From: Sphagnum magellanicum
Taxonomy: Eukaryota > Streptophyta > Sphagnopsida > Sphagnales > Sphagnaceae
Assembly: GCA_021904315.1 (NCBI GenBank)
Contig: CM038923.1
Span: forward strand, 18,792,038-18,856,037
Direction of reading: 5' to 3'
DNA: 64,000 bases
Shown here: in pieces, positions 1 to 11,720 of the stretch
Layout of the letters: each line of letters begins with the position of its first letter
Numbering within the stretch: the stretch's first letter is position 1
The notes under the pieces: generated by a model
What the model saw: the letters and a program-made list of their open reading frames with translations, nothing else
Database searches by the model: none
Told to the model about the DNA's origin: nothing
Program-made: the position numbers and the translations under genes

Positions 1-159
1 TTTTCGGAGTGAGATATTGGGTTTCACTCGCTTGTCAACAGATTTAATGCCACTTTACAATTCTACACTTTCTCCTTTCTTCCAGTCAATATTTTCTGAG
101 AAAGACGAATCATGACATGCAACTGCAGCAACTCTTTTGACTTTTGAGGATGAACTCAC

Positions 160-448
160 CACAATAATGAAAGTGCTCCAGAGGTTCAGAAATCCTTTTT
201 GTATTGCATGACCAGCTGCTTCTTTTGTTTCGAAGTATAATGGCCAATCTTTCAATTCGTTGAGTGGCTGCTCAAATATCACGTAGAGTCCCCTGAATTT
301 TTGCATAACTGGGTGGTCTCCATCCACGTGTTCCACGTGTTTTTTCTCTACTGTTGAAAGTGTTGAGCTTGATCTCTTTTTGTAGCTGTTTGCATCTGTA
401 TTATCTTCTGTATACCACACACAACCAGAAGACACAGCCCTCCAATCT
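160..448 (-). CDS. Internal exon of an unrecognised spliced gene
   Basis: A 289-nt open exon lies between a good acceptor (CTTCTCAG, with an in-frame TAA just before it) and a textbook donor (GTGAGT directly after base 160). The translated part includes FRGLYVIFEQPLNELKDWPL followed by YFETKEAAGHAIQ, which has the composition of a folded globular domain rather than of random AT-rich translation. I do not recognise the family. The reading frame runs about 30 codons past the donor before a stop, which is expected of intron sequence. Its likely upstream partners are the exon at 1028-1180 and the TATA box near 1764, also on the minus strand, and the gene should continue past the left window edge. 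The splice phase does not join directly to the 1028-1180 exon (one base left over there, two needed here), so another exon or a different boundary is required. Confidence 0.45.
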
Positions 449-1027
449 CTGAGAAGTTACCAAATCTGTACCTACTCCCCAGGGCCAAATTGCATGTCTA
501 CTATACCAATATTTGACTCTTACCTGACTCACATATCATAAAGCATTTGCACAGGCAAGATTGAAGACAGAATGTTATTGTATTACCATAATCCAAATGG
601 TCATGTAAAAATTGCTGGAAAGCAAGTGTGTGTCTAATTTTTCAAAAAACACCCTATTTCAAATGCTCGGCACTGAAATCCAGAACTAGTCAAGTGTTTC
701 TTTCTCCCTGGTGGCATCCATCCATGCCACGAATTAAGGAAAATTACAACACATTAGAATAGAGAAATAGAATGTTACTCATTTAGTCTTGGTGCTAAGA
801 GAACATGACCCAATGCAGAGTGTCATCAAAAGTGCTCATCGGATAGATTTGGCAAGTCTGCCCTGCCACTTGATTTCTAAACAAGAAGAGTAAAAGAGAG
901 GCTCGAAGAATTCCCCAAAGCTATAATTTCAACAGCGGTTGAGGCGAGGCAGGTTGGAGCATGATTCTATGCTTTTACAGAAACAGGAAATTGGAAACAC
1001 ATTTATTGTAGATGAATTGCAGCCTAC

Positions 1028-1180
1028 CAGTTTGTGCTGATGATGGGAGTCCATTCATGTGTATTTGCAGTGCGATGCTCGATGGTGAGGGTATATTTGA
1101 GTTAGCTGGAATCGTATCGGATGTCATCTCATTCGATTGAGGTGAAGAAGCCATTGATATTCAGCCTCAAACCAAATTGC
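1028..1180 (-). CDS. Possible first coding exon of the same unrecognised gene
   Basis: The exon is bounded by a strong acceptor (TGATTTGCAG before base 1180) and a donor GTAGGC after base 1028. The first ATG is at 1154, with in-frame stops just upstream, so translation would begin inside this exon. The peptide is Ser/Pro/Asn-rich (MASSPQSNEMTSDTIPANSN, then IPSPSSIALQIH), typical of a low-complexity N-terminus. No family is recognised. Any upstream exon near 1550-1730 would then be 5' untranslated. The link to the exon at 160-448 is inferred only from strand and spacing. Confidence 0.33.
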
Positions 1181-1544
1181 CTGCAAATCACCAAGAACAA
1201 TTGGCATTAAAGTTGGATGTAATGCTCAAGTTCGTGTTTCCAACAAGTTCAACCCAATTTTTTTTGAAAAACAATCAACTGCAAAGTCCTTTAAAACGAT
1301 CATCTGAAAAAAAATTACAATCCCACTGCACTACGTAACAGAGTTCAAATCCTGCTCTTTGAATATATATGTAACTCAAGTCCCACATATAATTAAGTCA
1401 AGTAGTGCTAGAACTTTGCCTCTAGACACGAGGGCAGCGGAATCTTTCATACTGCAACTTACAGGTTTGGGATGGAATCCAATAGTCAGTTGTAGATCTG
1501 CCTCCGAAAACAAAGCAAAGGTCAGCTTAATGTAGCCTATCACG

Positions 1545-1770
1545 TACGTCCGATATGAACTGAAAGGCTCCTAAGGCGGGAAAATTGATTCTCAGAATCG
1601 AAAGATTTGAGCAAGCGCGCAGGTAGCATGCAGGGAGAAGGGTGAAAAATAGTCGAAAGGCTCCGAGCGTTGTGAGAGCGAGGGATTGGTGATGCAGCCC
1701 AGGGCGTTCTGAGGATGATGATGTTGGTGGTGGTGGTGATGTGGGAGAATATAGAAATGTTTATATACGC
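1545..1770 (-). promoter_or_regulatory. TATA box and possible first exon (5'UTR)
   Basis: On the minus strand GCGTATATAA (TATATAA at 1767-1761) is followed by pyrimidine-rich sequence and a possible donor (GTACGTGA near 1545). An alternative reading starts at the ATG at 1629 and gives a Ser/Arg-rich, transit-peptide-like N-terminus (MLPARLLKSF, then RLRSLSVHIG). I cannot choose between a 5'UTR exon and this coding version. Confidence 0.35.
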
Positions 1771-2059
1771 AGCTTCCGCAAGTCGTTGTTCTTCAGACTG
1801 CGTAGCGTAGTTAACGATGCAGACAACCACCAGGCAAGGTGAAAGCGAGTCGGTATATTAGTCCTCACATCGTTTTCTCCACCGTCGTAATTAATCATCG
1901 CGTTCATGCAGCGGCCATAAACAAACCAAAGTCAAAACTTGGCGCGCCGCTTATGGACCTCAATCGATGTCTTATCTTGTCCGTGTGGGATGAATTTTTT
2001 GATATTCATTGGAAGTCAGCGTCATGCCATCGTACCCGCGTCCGCCCAAACTGGTAGCT

Positions 2060-4620
2060 CGTCAAAAGTGCATTAGATTCACAAGGAGGCGGGTTTTTCC
2101 AATGTTTGGTGGGCATCAACTTTTGAACATATAATTTGGTATAAGGTAAGGTAAAACTGCCTATCACGAAATACATACCTATTGTCGAACACTTTTAATA
2201 ATTTTTCTCATTCATTAACCAAATTAAGTTATTTTGTGTTATTGGATGTGCAAACCAAAGGGTTACAAATGTTATTTCAGTGTCGGAAGTAAAGGAGCAA
2301 TGCAGAAAACAAAGGAAGAGGATTAGTGATAATTTACTTAAAACTTTGAAAAATTTATAGCTCTAGATCGTTCTCTAGTTCCAGTCCTATATCTTTTTTA
2401 TTTTTAGTACGTTTTGAGTTATTTAAAAACTGATGGCTGCACCAAGTAAGGTTTAACAAAACTTCTTTCTATTCCAAATGCAACAATCAAAGATCTTAAG
2501 CTTGAAACTTTCAACTGTTTTAATTCACCTATCACTAAACATTGAACCCCCTTACACCAAACACCCTATATCTTTTGCAATCCTTTATCAAATTGAGAAT
2601 TTTCATGACATTGGAAGGCGTTAGGTGAAGAACTACAAATGTTCACTGAGGTTCAAAAAGAGAGGAACAATGTGTTGAGGATTCAACATTCTTTGAATTC
2701 TTAAATGTGAGTGTTCATTGGTCTATTTACCCTACTGGATTTTATTTTTAATTCATTCTTTCATAAGATTGGTATTGGATTTTTTTAGAAATTTATTTAA
2801 CTTGTTATTGGTATGAAATATTTTATTAAACTCACATCAACCTAGTCTTGGTATAGGATCCAAGGTTGATGTAAGAGGTATGGAATATCAAAAGAGTTGG
2901 TTTGGAATCCAAGTAGATTCATCCATCATATCCTATGAAAAGATGTTATTGAGATGTGAAAGAACAAAATGTTCATATGGTGTGCTCAATTTTTACGTTT
3001 AAGATTGTTAATTTCAATAAAAATTTTATATAATTTAATGCAAAAAAACTTTGTTAAAATGAAAGATGAATTTTTGAAGTTGGGTTTAGGGTCAAACTAT
3101 GCCATTTTTAGGGGCATCTTTTTATATCATTTTTATTCTAAACATCTTATAAAAAAATAATAAGCATTGCCAGAAAAAAATTACTCAAGGCACCTAAACC
3201 AAATCACATATATATATTTTGAAGCGATTTAATTTGAACCTTTTTAAAAATATTTGTATCACAATCATTTTTTAAAAATTAATTAAATTATTTTTAACAT
3301 GCGCATGAAATGGTTATCTAATTGGGGTTTATTCACATAGACTTTATTAAATCGTTAATCATTTTGTCATCCTTCATTTAAGTGATGATATCACAATAGA
3401 TTATCATCTTAACATTATCGAATGAACTTTGTATGAGTTCTAAAATATTTTTCATGGCTAATTCACCATATTTTGCAATACCCCATGTGATTTAACCATT
3501 TTGGCTTACATTTGGCATTTTCTCATAAGAATATAACCTTTAATTCTACTTGGATTCCAATTTGACCCTTTTGGTATTGAAACCACAAGGAAAAATGCCT
3601 AATATAAAAGTCACTAACCTTTTATCTTGGGACTACAATGTCATATTGTCCAACTAGATATTTTTGTTGATATATGTTTGACATTATCATGTATTTGACA
3701 AATTATAAACCTTATTCTTTTTCCTTTAACCAAAACAAATATCCCAAGCTTTGATTCCAATATGACCCTTTTGATATTTCATAAACAAGTGCCTCAAATC
3801 TTAAAAGGGTTTTTAAAATAATCTTCATTTCCTTGTATTAAAAAATAAGAGCTTTTTCCTCACATCTTTTAGGGTTACCAAATATTTCAAGTTTCTCAAT
3901 TTTGTGCTATTTTTTTTGTGTTGTGAAAGGTGAGAATTCATTGTTTTTTTTACATCAATCAATGATGCTTTCAATAAAAAAATCAGAATTTTTTGTTTAC
4001 TTATTTATTTCTATTAATGCATTTTATGATGGAAAAAATGAAAGCTTCAATGTGTTTTTTATGGTGTGTTGGTTGTTCCCCCTTAGTTCATTTTGCATTA
4101 TGAGAGGTGATAATTATGTGTCATTTTTAAAAAACACCCATTGTTCTTAAAGCTCCATCAAATGACTAATGTTTTGCATTTTTTTCACTTTTTAAAATCT
4201 ATAATATGCCCTCATTTGATTCATTGTTATATAATTTTTGAAAGATACTTATCAAGTTCTTCTTCCTTTCATTATAATTACATTATTGCTTAATAAATTA
4301 TATCAATTGAATTTTAAATTTTTATGGTTTTCAAAATTTTGTCTTAATGTGTTTTTTTTTTGTATGTAGGGGAAAATAAACAAAAAATCAAAGAAAAGAA
4401 AATTCAAAAAGATAAAAAATTAAAAATAATACTTTCAATAACTTTGGAAAGCACTTTAACAAGTTAATGGATCTTCTGAGCCCCTGAAAGCCCTTGCATC
4501 AAATTTCATTTTAAGTGTAACTATCTTAAAATTACATTGAAAAATAACGTTTCATTTCCTCACATTTTGAGGTTGGAAATTTTATTCTAGGAAAATTATA
4601 TATTCCCTTAACAAATTTCC
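2060..4620. other. AT-rich intergenic DNA
   Basis: About 2.5 kb of AT-rich sequence with many short homopolymer runs. Open frames are short and low in complexity. I see no gene, RNA or clearly bounded element here. Confidence 0.6.
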
Positions 4621-4628
4621 CAAAATGT

Positions 4629-4810
4629 TAAGAACATCTCCATTGAGGTACATTAAGACACCTCACTGCATTAAAAAAAATGTCAACACAAAAAAATGGT
4701 TGTAATTAAACCCCATTGTTGCACCTACAAACTAATTTAACCATCAAAGCTTTGGGAAAATGATTTATTATCCAGAGTGACATACTGAACACTGGTGGAG
4801 ATGCTCTAAT
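4629..4810. mobile_element. Short MITE-like element with CATCTCCA ends
   Basis: The left end reads GAACATCTCCATTGAGG. The right end, reverse-complemented, reads AGAGCATCTCCACCAGTGT. The shared GCATCTCCA-type inverted ends are common in small non-autonomous plant DNA transposons. The interior is AT-rich and noncoding. The right end runs directly into the 148-bp tandem array, whose unit contains a related sequence. No target-site duplication could be fixed because the right flank is the array. Confidence 0.4.
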
Positions 4811-5510
4811 GGGGGGAACACAGTGCCCACTGCAGATTGTACAAAATCGGTAATTCAGAAATTTATTCTCAACGTGCACTAAAGCAAAAAATTTCAAGCT
4901 TTTAAAGTAATTGTTGGCCACCATTTTTTGGCCCCATACTGATGCGAGAGGCACTAATGGGCGGTACACAGTGCCCACTGCAGATTGTACAAAATCGGTA
5001 ATTCAGAAATTTATTGTCAACGTGCACTAAAGCAAAAAATTTCAAGCTTTTAAAGTAATCGTTGGCCACCATTTTTTGGCCCCATACTGATGCGAGAGGC
5101 ACTAATGGGCGGTGCACAGTGCCCACTGCAGATTGTACAAAATCGGTAATTCAGAAATTTATTCTCAACGTCCACTCAAGCAAAAAATTTCAAGCTTTAA
5201 AAGTAATTGTTGGCCACCATTTTTTGGCCCCATACTGATGCGAGAGGCACTAATGGGTGGTACACAGTGCCACTGCAGATTGTACAAAATCGGTAATTCA
5301 GAAATTTATTCTCAACGTGCACAAAAGCAAAAAATTTCAAGCTTTAAAAGTGATTGTTGGCCATCATTTTTTGGCCCCATACTGATGCGAGAGGCACTAA
5401 TGGGCGGTACACAGTGCCCACCGCAGATTGTACAAAATCGGTAAGTCAGAAAGTTCTCCTCAATGTACACTGAAGAAAAGCTTTTCAAGCTTTAAAGGTG
5501 CATTGTACGG
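4800..5510. repeat. Tandem array, 148-bp unit, about five copies
   Basis: The block CAGTGCCCACTGCAGATTGT recurs at 4821, 4969, 5117, 5265 (slightly changed) and 5412, giving spacings of 148, 148, 148 and 147 bases. Each unit also holds GGTAATTCAGAAATTTATTC, AATTTCAAGCTTT and GGCCCCATACTGATGCGAGA. The inner copies are nearly identical. The first and last are diverged or truncated, as expected for array edges. Open frames on both strands inside the array are by-products of the repetition. Confidence 0.93.
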
Positions 5511-6125
5511 CAAAGGAAACCTCTCAATGAGGAGGGGTGCATGGGCTTGGTTCCATGACATTTGAAGTGCAAAACACCTTGAATATAGAATGATTTTTTC
5601 ACTGAAAATTAAATTAAATCATAGCTGAAAATTTCTGAGGAATTGGAATGTGCCTTTGGTGTTGTTGGAAAGATCTTGATGAGCAGGATTTAATGGAATT
5701 TATTTGGTAAGATTTGGATTCAGAATGTGAGAGATACTGATTTTTAAGTGATTTCTGCCGCTGAAAGTTCAAATAAATTTCAAAAATCCAGGTTTTGGAA
5801 GGAAAAATCAGTTGAGGATGTGGTAACACTTGGGTCAATGGCACAGGTCACACTAGTGTACACCAAGAAAGAATCGGTTTGTACATTTTATGTATAGGAG
5901 AAAGTTCCAGATATAGGGCCTTCTGGATTTTTGGTCTAGTCCCCAGGCCAATAACTAAAATATAGTGGATTTTTTTCATTCGTAATATAATGTACAGCAG
6001 GATTTTAAATGAAAAGATGGACAGCCTAACAGGTAACTTCCAGCAGTCTGAAGTGATTCTGATAGGTTGGGGAGTAACTTCTAACAGGTGGAAGTTACCG
6101 TGAGAGGCTGGTACCTAAATTGACA
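5511..6125. other. Unassigned DNA between array and LINE
   Basis: No gene is seen. At 6032-6041 and 6090-6099 there is a 10-bp inverted pair (GGTAACTTCC / GGAAGTTACC). A related 'taacttccacctgttgg' sequence recurs at about 45.4 kb, so this stretch probably contains part of an old dispersed element. Confidence 0.45.
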
Positions 6126-6240
6126 ATCGGAGGGCCAATGAGGCTACCCAAACTACAAAGATTAAAAATCGGCCATACTTCATGTGTAGCCTAACTTTGT
6201 GTCAGGTGAACCCCTTGCGGGGAGGGAGGCAACAGCCCCA

Positions 6241-7716
6241 TCAATCATTACAAAGGTGAAGGTTATACAAAGCTGGGAGGAAATGCCACTCAATGGTGGC
6301 ATTGTCCTTTCCCAAAATGTTCATGTGAAGCCACTCTCTTCTGAAATCGGACTCAATGCTAGCTTGAATATCAGGGTCCTTGGTGGGCCGGTGAGATCTA
6401 ATGGCCTTCCAAGAGGCCATACCGACCTCAACGGTAGTCACCCAGGCCTGAGTGATAACTTTCATGGTGGAATATTGTTCACCGAAGTGTTTCCTACATC
6501 TCTCGAACCAAAGGTGGTAAAGGATGAAACTACGAAGAATATCTAATGGTTGCCTGGGGTATGTGAAACCGCCAATGTGGTAAGCTAGGAGCCTAGGTGG
6601 GTCATCTTCACATTCCATGGTCACCTCGCCCAGGAGGACAAAGGGCCAAGTGATCATAATGTCCTAGGGCGCTTGCCATTCGTCCCAAATTCTCTTGAAA
6701 ACTTCCCATGCGCGCTGAGCCATGGGGCACTCCAGCAAGCAGTGCTGAGGGGATTCCTCCACGTTGGAATCACACACTTTGCATTGCGGGGCGATTCCCA
6801 TGAGTTGCAACCAAGTGCCCACCGGGAGGCCTTGGTTTAAGGTCAACCAAATGAGCGTGCCCACCTTGCGTGGGCGCGCGTTGTGCTAGAGCCTAGCAAT
6901 CATCTGGGCGTTAAATGTGTTTCGGAAGTTGAGGGCTTGTATGAAAGTCACCGTTTTGGAAGGGCGGGTCATCTTTCGGGTGTTGACGTAACCCCTTTTG
7001 GCGGTGTAACCGAAGAAAGGTGCGTCGCCTAGCGGCGGGTTAGAACGCCAATGCCACTCGCCCGGGTCCCATGGGAGATCCTGAATGAATCCTGTTTCAA
7101 AGATCTAATACAAGAGGGGTTTTTTCCCTGGTGTCGGCGGATCCCTGGCCACCTTGAGGGTTGCACCAGGTTTCTCTTGGTGTAGAACTCTCACCGTGCG
7201 GTAGTTCGCCGTGGGGATTGTGTGGACTTGTTGAGAGGTGGCTTGGATGCGGCCGTCTAACATGAGCTTTTGGAATTCTAGCGCTTCGGCCTTGCCATGG
7301 GTGTGGGCGAGCACATGGTATACCCAATCCAATGGGTTGCCTATGCTGGGGGTTAGGTTGCCGATCCAATCCCCTACTTGGATGTGGCTGTCGTACTCGT
7401 CGGGGCGCCATTGAATACTTGCTGTGATGATGTCCCTACATGTCTTATTCAAGGCGTGATGGCTCATCCCTAGTTCCGATAAGCCTCTCCAATCTTTGTT
7501 TTCCAGGCTCCAAAGATCCTTGACCCAGGAGCACCCGGAGTGCGCAAAGGTGCACCCTTCGCTCCGGCCACTCACTCCAAGCGGGGTGCCGCTTGCGCTG
7601 AGTATGGACGGGTTGCCAAAGAGTGGTTGCCTGAGGATTTCATCAACGGTCGTTGGGTCTGATTTAGTTAGGCTTGGCCTCACATTCAGCCAAGCTCCGA
7701 CGATGCTCTTCCACAT
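6241..7716 (-). pseudogene. LINE ORF2 C-terminal region with zf-RVT-like tail
   Basis: 7716-7105 encodes the stretch that follows the reverse transcriptase in plant LINEs (WLNVRPSL, GTPLGVSG, WVKDLWSLENKDW). 6864-6664 holds the zinc-finger-like tail, with CKVCDSNVEESPQHCLLECP. 6657-6241 gives the final segment (SFILYHLWFERCRKHFGEQ), ending in a stop at 6241. These are three frames of one decayed protein. Known plant LINE ORF2 proteins end this way, which supports placing the element's 3' end shortly after 6240. Confidence 0.75.
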
Positions 7717-8090
7717 CGAGCATTGAAGTCTTTTGAGCTTGGGCGCGGCAAGGAGCCAGTCGAGGTCAAGGTTGGTGGGGCCTTTGCTGTGGACCGAGAG
7801 CCTGGTCTAATTGGCTTTGTGTTTAATCAGCTCCTTCCAAGGCTCGCCGCCAGACGCAAGGCCCCTCACAAGCAACTTGGCTAGTAACACTTCCGATTAA
7901 GATTTGGGGTCGGTGACTCCCAAGCCTCCTTGAGCGATTGGGAGTGCCAGAGTGTCCCATTTCACCTTGGCCCTTGTGGCGCATCCTTGCTGCCCGAGAT
8001 GAAGTTTCTAATGACTCCTCGTACTTGGCAACACATCCTGGGATTAGGATTCCAGCATGCTACCAAGTACCATATCGATGCAAGGAGGAC

Positions 8091-9368
8091 CTAGTTCACC
8101 ACCAGGATCCATCCTATCAAAGAGAGCATGTTATGGCTCCAGCTGATGAGTTTGCTTTTGAGGGCAATCATCATAGTATCAAAGTTTGCCTCAGGGGGGA
8201 GGTGGAAACCTACTTGGATCCTGAAGTACCTAATTCCTTGGTCGGTGGGGATCCACTTGAGGCCTTCACCTCCACCCCACTCCCAAGTCCTTTCCTTTTT
8301 GTTAGCCCAAATGGCGACTGACTTGTGCCAATTTACCTTTGCTCCAGATGCGTGACAAAAGGTCTTGAAAACCACTTGTGCCTTGTCCATGTTGGCCGGG
8401 GAGCCTTGTAGGTACAGGGCGGTGTCATCCACAAACGTTTGATCTTTGATCAAACCACCTCTGGGAAGGGAAAGACCTTCCACTTCATATTTGGGGTCCG
8501 CCTTCATGTAGCCCAGCACATCGGTGGCGAGAATAAAGAGGTAGGGTGCCAAGGGGCATCCTTGTCTCACTGATCTGGCTAGTTGGAAGTCGAGTCCGGT
8601 GACCCCATTCACCTTGATGGCGGAGGAGGCTGACTGATACAAAGACCCGACCCAGCGCACACAAGTGTCGCTGAAGCCAAGCTTGGATAAAGCCATGAAG
8701 AGGAACCCCCATTCGATTCTATCAAATGCCTTCTCAAAGTCCAAGAGAAGCAGGACGAGGTCTTGCTCACTTTCCTCTACCTAGCCTAGAGCTTCTTGGG
8801 CTATGAAGACGTTGTCAAGAATGCTTCTCCCCTCCGCAAAGCCCGTTTGATTTGGTCTAATGATGTGGGTGGGGGCTGATAGAATCCTCCTGGTGAGTGT
8901 TTTCGCTAGGACTTTATAGATGCTGCTTAGCAAGGTGATGGGTCTCCAGTTACTAAGTTTAGTTCGGTCCCCGGTTTTGGGGATGAGGGTTATCAAACCC
9001 TTGTTGATGTAGGCCGAGGTTGCCCTGGAGCTAAACATGGCTGTGAAAGCTTGCAGCAAAGTTAGGGCAACCTCATCTGCGTATTCATGGAAGAACTCCA
9101 TTGGAATACCATCATGCCCGGGCGCCTTTCCTTTGGGCAAGGCTTTGATGGCATCTACGATGTCTTGGACTGTGAGGGCCCTAGTGAAGTTAGTGTTGGT
9201 GTCTTGCGTGACCTTCACCTGCACATTAGTCCAGCATTCCACCTGAACCTCCATTGTGCTGAAAGTGTGCGCATCTGAGAAATAGAGGCGAGAGTAAAAC
9301 TCGGTAATGTATTGGGCGAGGTCGTTTTGACCCGTCATGGATCCGGACTCGGTGTTGAATTGTTGCAA
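8091..9368 (-). pseudogene. LINE reverse transcriptase, broken
   Basis: Two open stretches cover the palm and fingers. 9368-8781 holds KGKAPGHDGIPMEFFHEYAD, LITLIPKTGD and NWRPITLLSSIYKVLAKTL. 8744-8091 holds MDFEKAFDRIEWGF, the VRQGCPLAPYLFIL motif and FVDD, the position of the catalytic Y/FxDD box. The order and spacing are those of the non-LTR reverse transcriptase. A short stop-containing gap lies near 8780. The enzyme would copy element RNA at the nicked target. Confidence 0.85.
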
Positions 9369-9503
9369 AAGGGTTTTCTTTTTGCCTATCTGGTGGAAAT
9401 AAAAAAAGGATTTTGATCAAGTATCCCCATACCTGAACCAATTGGACAAGGAGAAGTGCTAGTTGCGCTCAACCGAGGTCTAAAAGATCTCCGCGGGCTT
9501 GCT

Positions 9504-10684
9504 TTACAAGTTGGAGAGGATGCTCCTCACTTCCTTGTTCGCCGGATCCCTTTGGAACTGGATTTCGGCCAGCTGGATCTTTTTGGTGCATGCTCTTACA
9601 CTCGTACCTTGGGCGCGTTTTTTTTCCTTTGAGAGCCTCGCATTGCACATCATGACTTTTCCAGTGGCGACCTCAAGCCAGGTCGACCAGTCCGCCTCGT
9701 TGGAAAGGGGGAAGGGATGGCTCCCGACCCACACGTCCAACATTTTTTGCCTACTTCTTTCCTCGCTCAAAAGAGAAATGTCAAATAAGCGTGAGGGGCT
9801 GCTAAGGGCGTTGTGCTGCCCCCATATCGTGATGACGAGGGGCGAGTGGTCGGTGAGTTTTCTCACCGAGGCCGTAGCCTCGATTCTCCCTCCCCTTTCC
9901 TCTAAGGTTCCAGAGACCATAAACTTATCAATTCGAGAAACGACGGAGGTTGCTCCCGTCCTCCCGTTATCATAAGTGAAAGCCTTCTTTGTGAGCTTAC
10001 GGAAACTATCCAGGCGCCAAGCGTCAGTTAATCCATACCTAAGGGTCATGTGATGCCATGAGGCAGATTCTCTCCTGTGCATCTACCTCTCGCCGGCTAT
10101 GCCTCTCCGATCCGTCACCTCATGGTGGTTGTAATCACCCCCAGGATGATGTGATTTGAAGTGAAGTCAGCTTGGTTTACCTTTCACCATAGTAGAGCTC
10201 TGTTGTTGGAGGATTGTGGAGCGTAGACATTGATAATGGTTAGAGTTCCATTGTTGAGAGATTAGAGTGTGATGAACTGCGCGTGACCCTCAATCAGGGT
10301 TCCATGCGCTGTGATGAATGGGGCAATTGCCTTATCGACCAGGATGGCCGTGCCAGCACTAGTTCTTTGGGAGCGTCCCATAGGGATGCCCTCATTCTAG
10401 ACGGAGCTTTCGCGCCAAAATTTGATGCCCCTAGTAAAGCCCTAGGCGTCCTCCTTCCTGAGGTGGTGCTCTTGGATGAGCACAATTTGGGGAGGGGTTA
10501 GGAGAGAGGCAAGCCACACCTTGATCTCCTTGGGCTTGGACGTGTTTCCCCTCAGCCCTCTTACATTGAGGGAGGCCAAGGTGAAGGCCTTCGCAGTCAT
10601 AGGTAAGCTTGTTGCGAGCAGCCAGTTAGCTGATCGATCCCGGGGGTCTAACGCGGTCGCTAGACAAGAGCTCTTAGGCCTCAC
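9504..10684 (-). pseudogene. LINE endonuclease domain (APE type), broken
   Basis: The start of the domain is visible near 10600-10450 as ASLNVRGLR and IVLIQEHHL (the catalytic Glu lies in QEHH). A central GGDYNHHE, matching the GDxN catalytic motif, is present near 10140 in another frame. The C-terminal part reads SRIDKFMVS and LTDHSPLVITIWG, with the conserved Asp-His pair. In LINEs this domain nicks the target DNA to prime reverse transcription. Several frame changes separate the pieces, so no functional protein is expected. It sits directly upstream of the reverse transcriptase, as usual. Confidence 0.75.
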
Positions 10685-11488
10685 CCTCCTCCTTGTGACC
10701 GGTGCATGTTAGCGCTGAGCTATCCTTCTGAGGAGCCATCAATTGCATTAGATCCAGCTTAGTGAACCTTTTTTTTCTTGCCGCCTGGGGGGAGGCTAGC
10801 ATGCTCGTCAAACGGTTCTTGTGTGCCTGTTGGGTTGGGGTCTCCCCATCAAATTTCCTTAACAAGTTGTGCGCCGAGGTGGCAAACTCCACTTCATTAT
10901 TCATACTTGGAATGTGATCCAAGATTTTGCATTGGAAGTGTCGCTTGTTTTGGACACTTAGCGCGCTTGACCCCGTGTCAATGTAGGTGAGGATGGTGCA
11001 TTCCATCCCGCCTCTACTCAGCTCTTCCAACCAGACCCATTCCAGTTGGGGCTGGTCAGTGAGGCTAAGTTTGAACCGTATAATTTTTTCTTCCAACTCT
11101 AACTCAATCTTTTAGATAAATTCTGCCCAAGCCAAGCTGGGAGACTAATCCACCTCCGCGTCTATGGCTGGCCCCGTGATCCTGATGCACAATGGGAGAT
11201 TCGGCGAGGCTTGGTTCTTGGAGTGGACCAACGTCTCTTTCTGAATGTTCTTGTCTGTCGCAACCCCACTTTGGCCAACTATGGGGGTGAAGTCCAACAC
11301 TTGGAAAAGTTGGAGGTTGGGAGTCTTCCGGGACTCTCGAATGTTCAGAGCTCGACAGCAAGCGGCAAAACACCTTGCATTGGGGTGTTCTTAGTGTCAT
11401 TGAAAAGGTCTTGAAACGTACATATCGAAAATGCCCTCGCATTGGCAATTCGGACATCTGCAACCCAAGTTATGGGCAAAAGAAGGGC

Positions 11489-11720
11489 CGGGAGTCAAAT
11501 TGGCAATTTGACTCCCGACCATTAAAAGTCGGGAATCGACCTCTTCCCGACGTCCGATTTGAGTGTGCAACATGGCGTTGGAAAGATCTCGACAATGGCT
11601 ACAACTTTTGTTTAGACCTCGTCACGATCCAACTCTGTAGTCGAGAGTTATGGTGGTTCAAAGTTTTGGGAGTCCCGCCGAAACAATTTCGGGACTCCAT
11701 TTCGGGAGTCCCGGGAATTT
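11489..11720. repeat. Cluster of perfect short hairpins inside the LINE
   Basis: CGGGAGTCAAATT (11489-11501) pairs perfectly with AATTTGACTCCCG (11505-11517) over a 3-base loop. Next come GTCGGGAA / TTCCCGAC, then GGAGTCCCG and CGGGACTCC arranged so that each can pair with its neighbour up to about 11715. The theme GGGAGTCCCG / GGGACTCC recurs at least five times in 230 bases. No LINE function is known for this. It may be a small foldback insertion. Confidence 0.6.

Noticed and set aside
1340-1360. GTTCAAATCCTG resembling a pol III B box (SINE or tRNA)
   Set aside because: No A box at the right distance, no clover-leaf and no poly-A tail.
4706-5444. Several open frames of 70-110 codons inside the 148-bp array on both strands
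   Set aside because: They are created by the repeat itself, and the frame changes from unit to unit because 148 is not a multiple of three.
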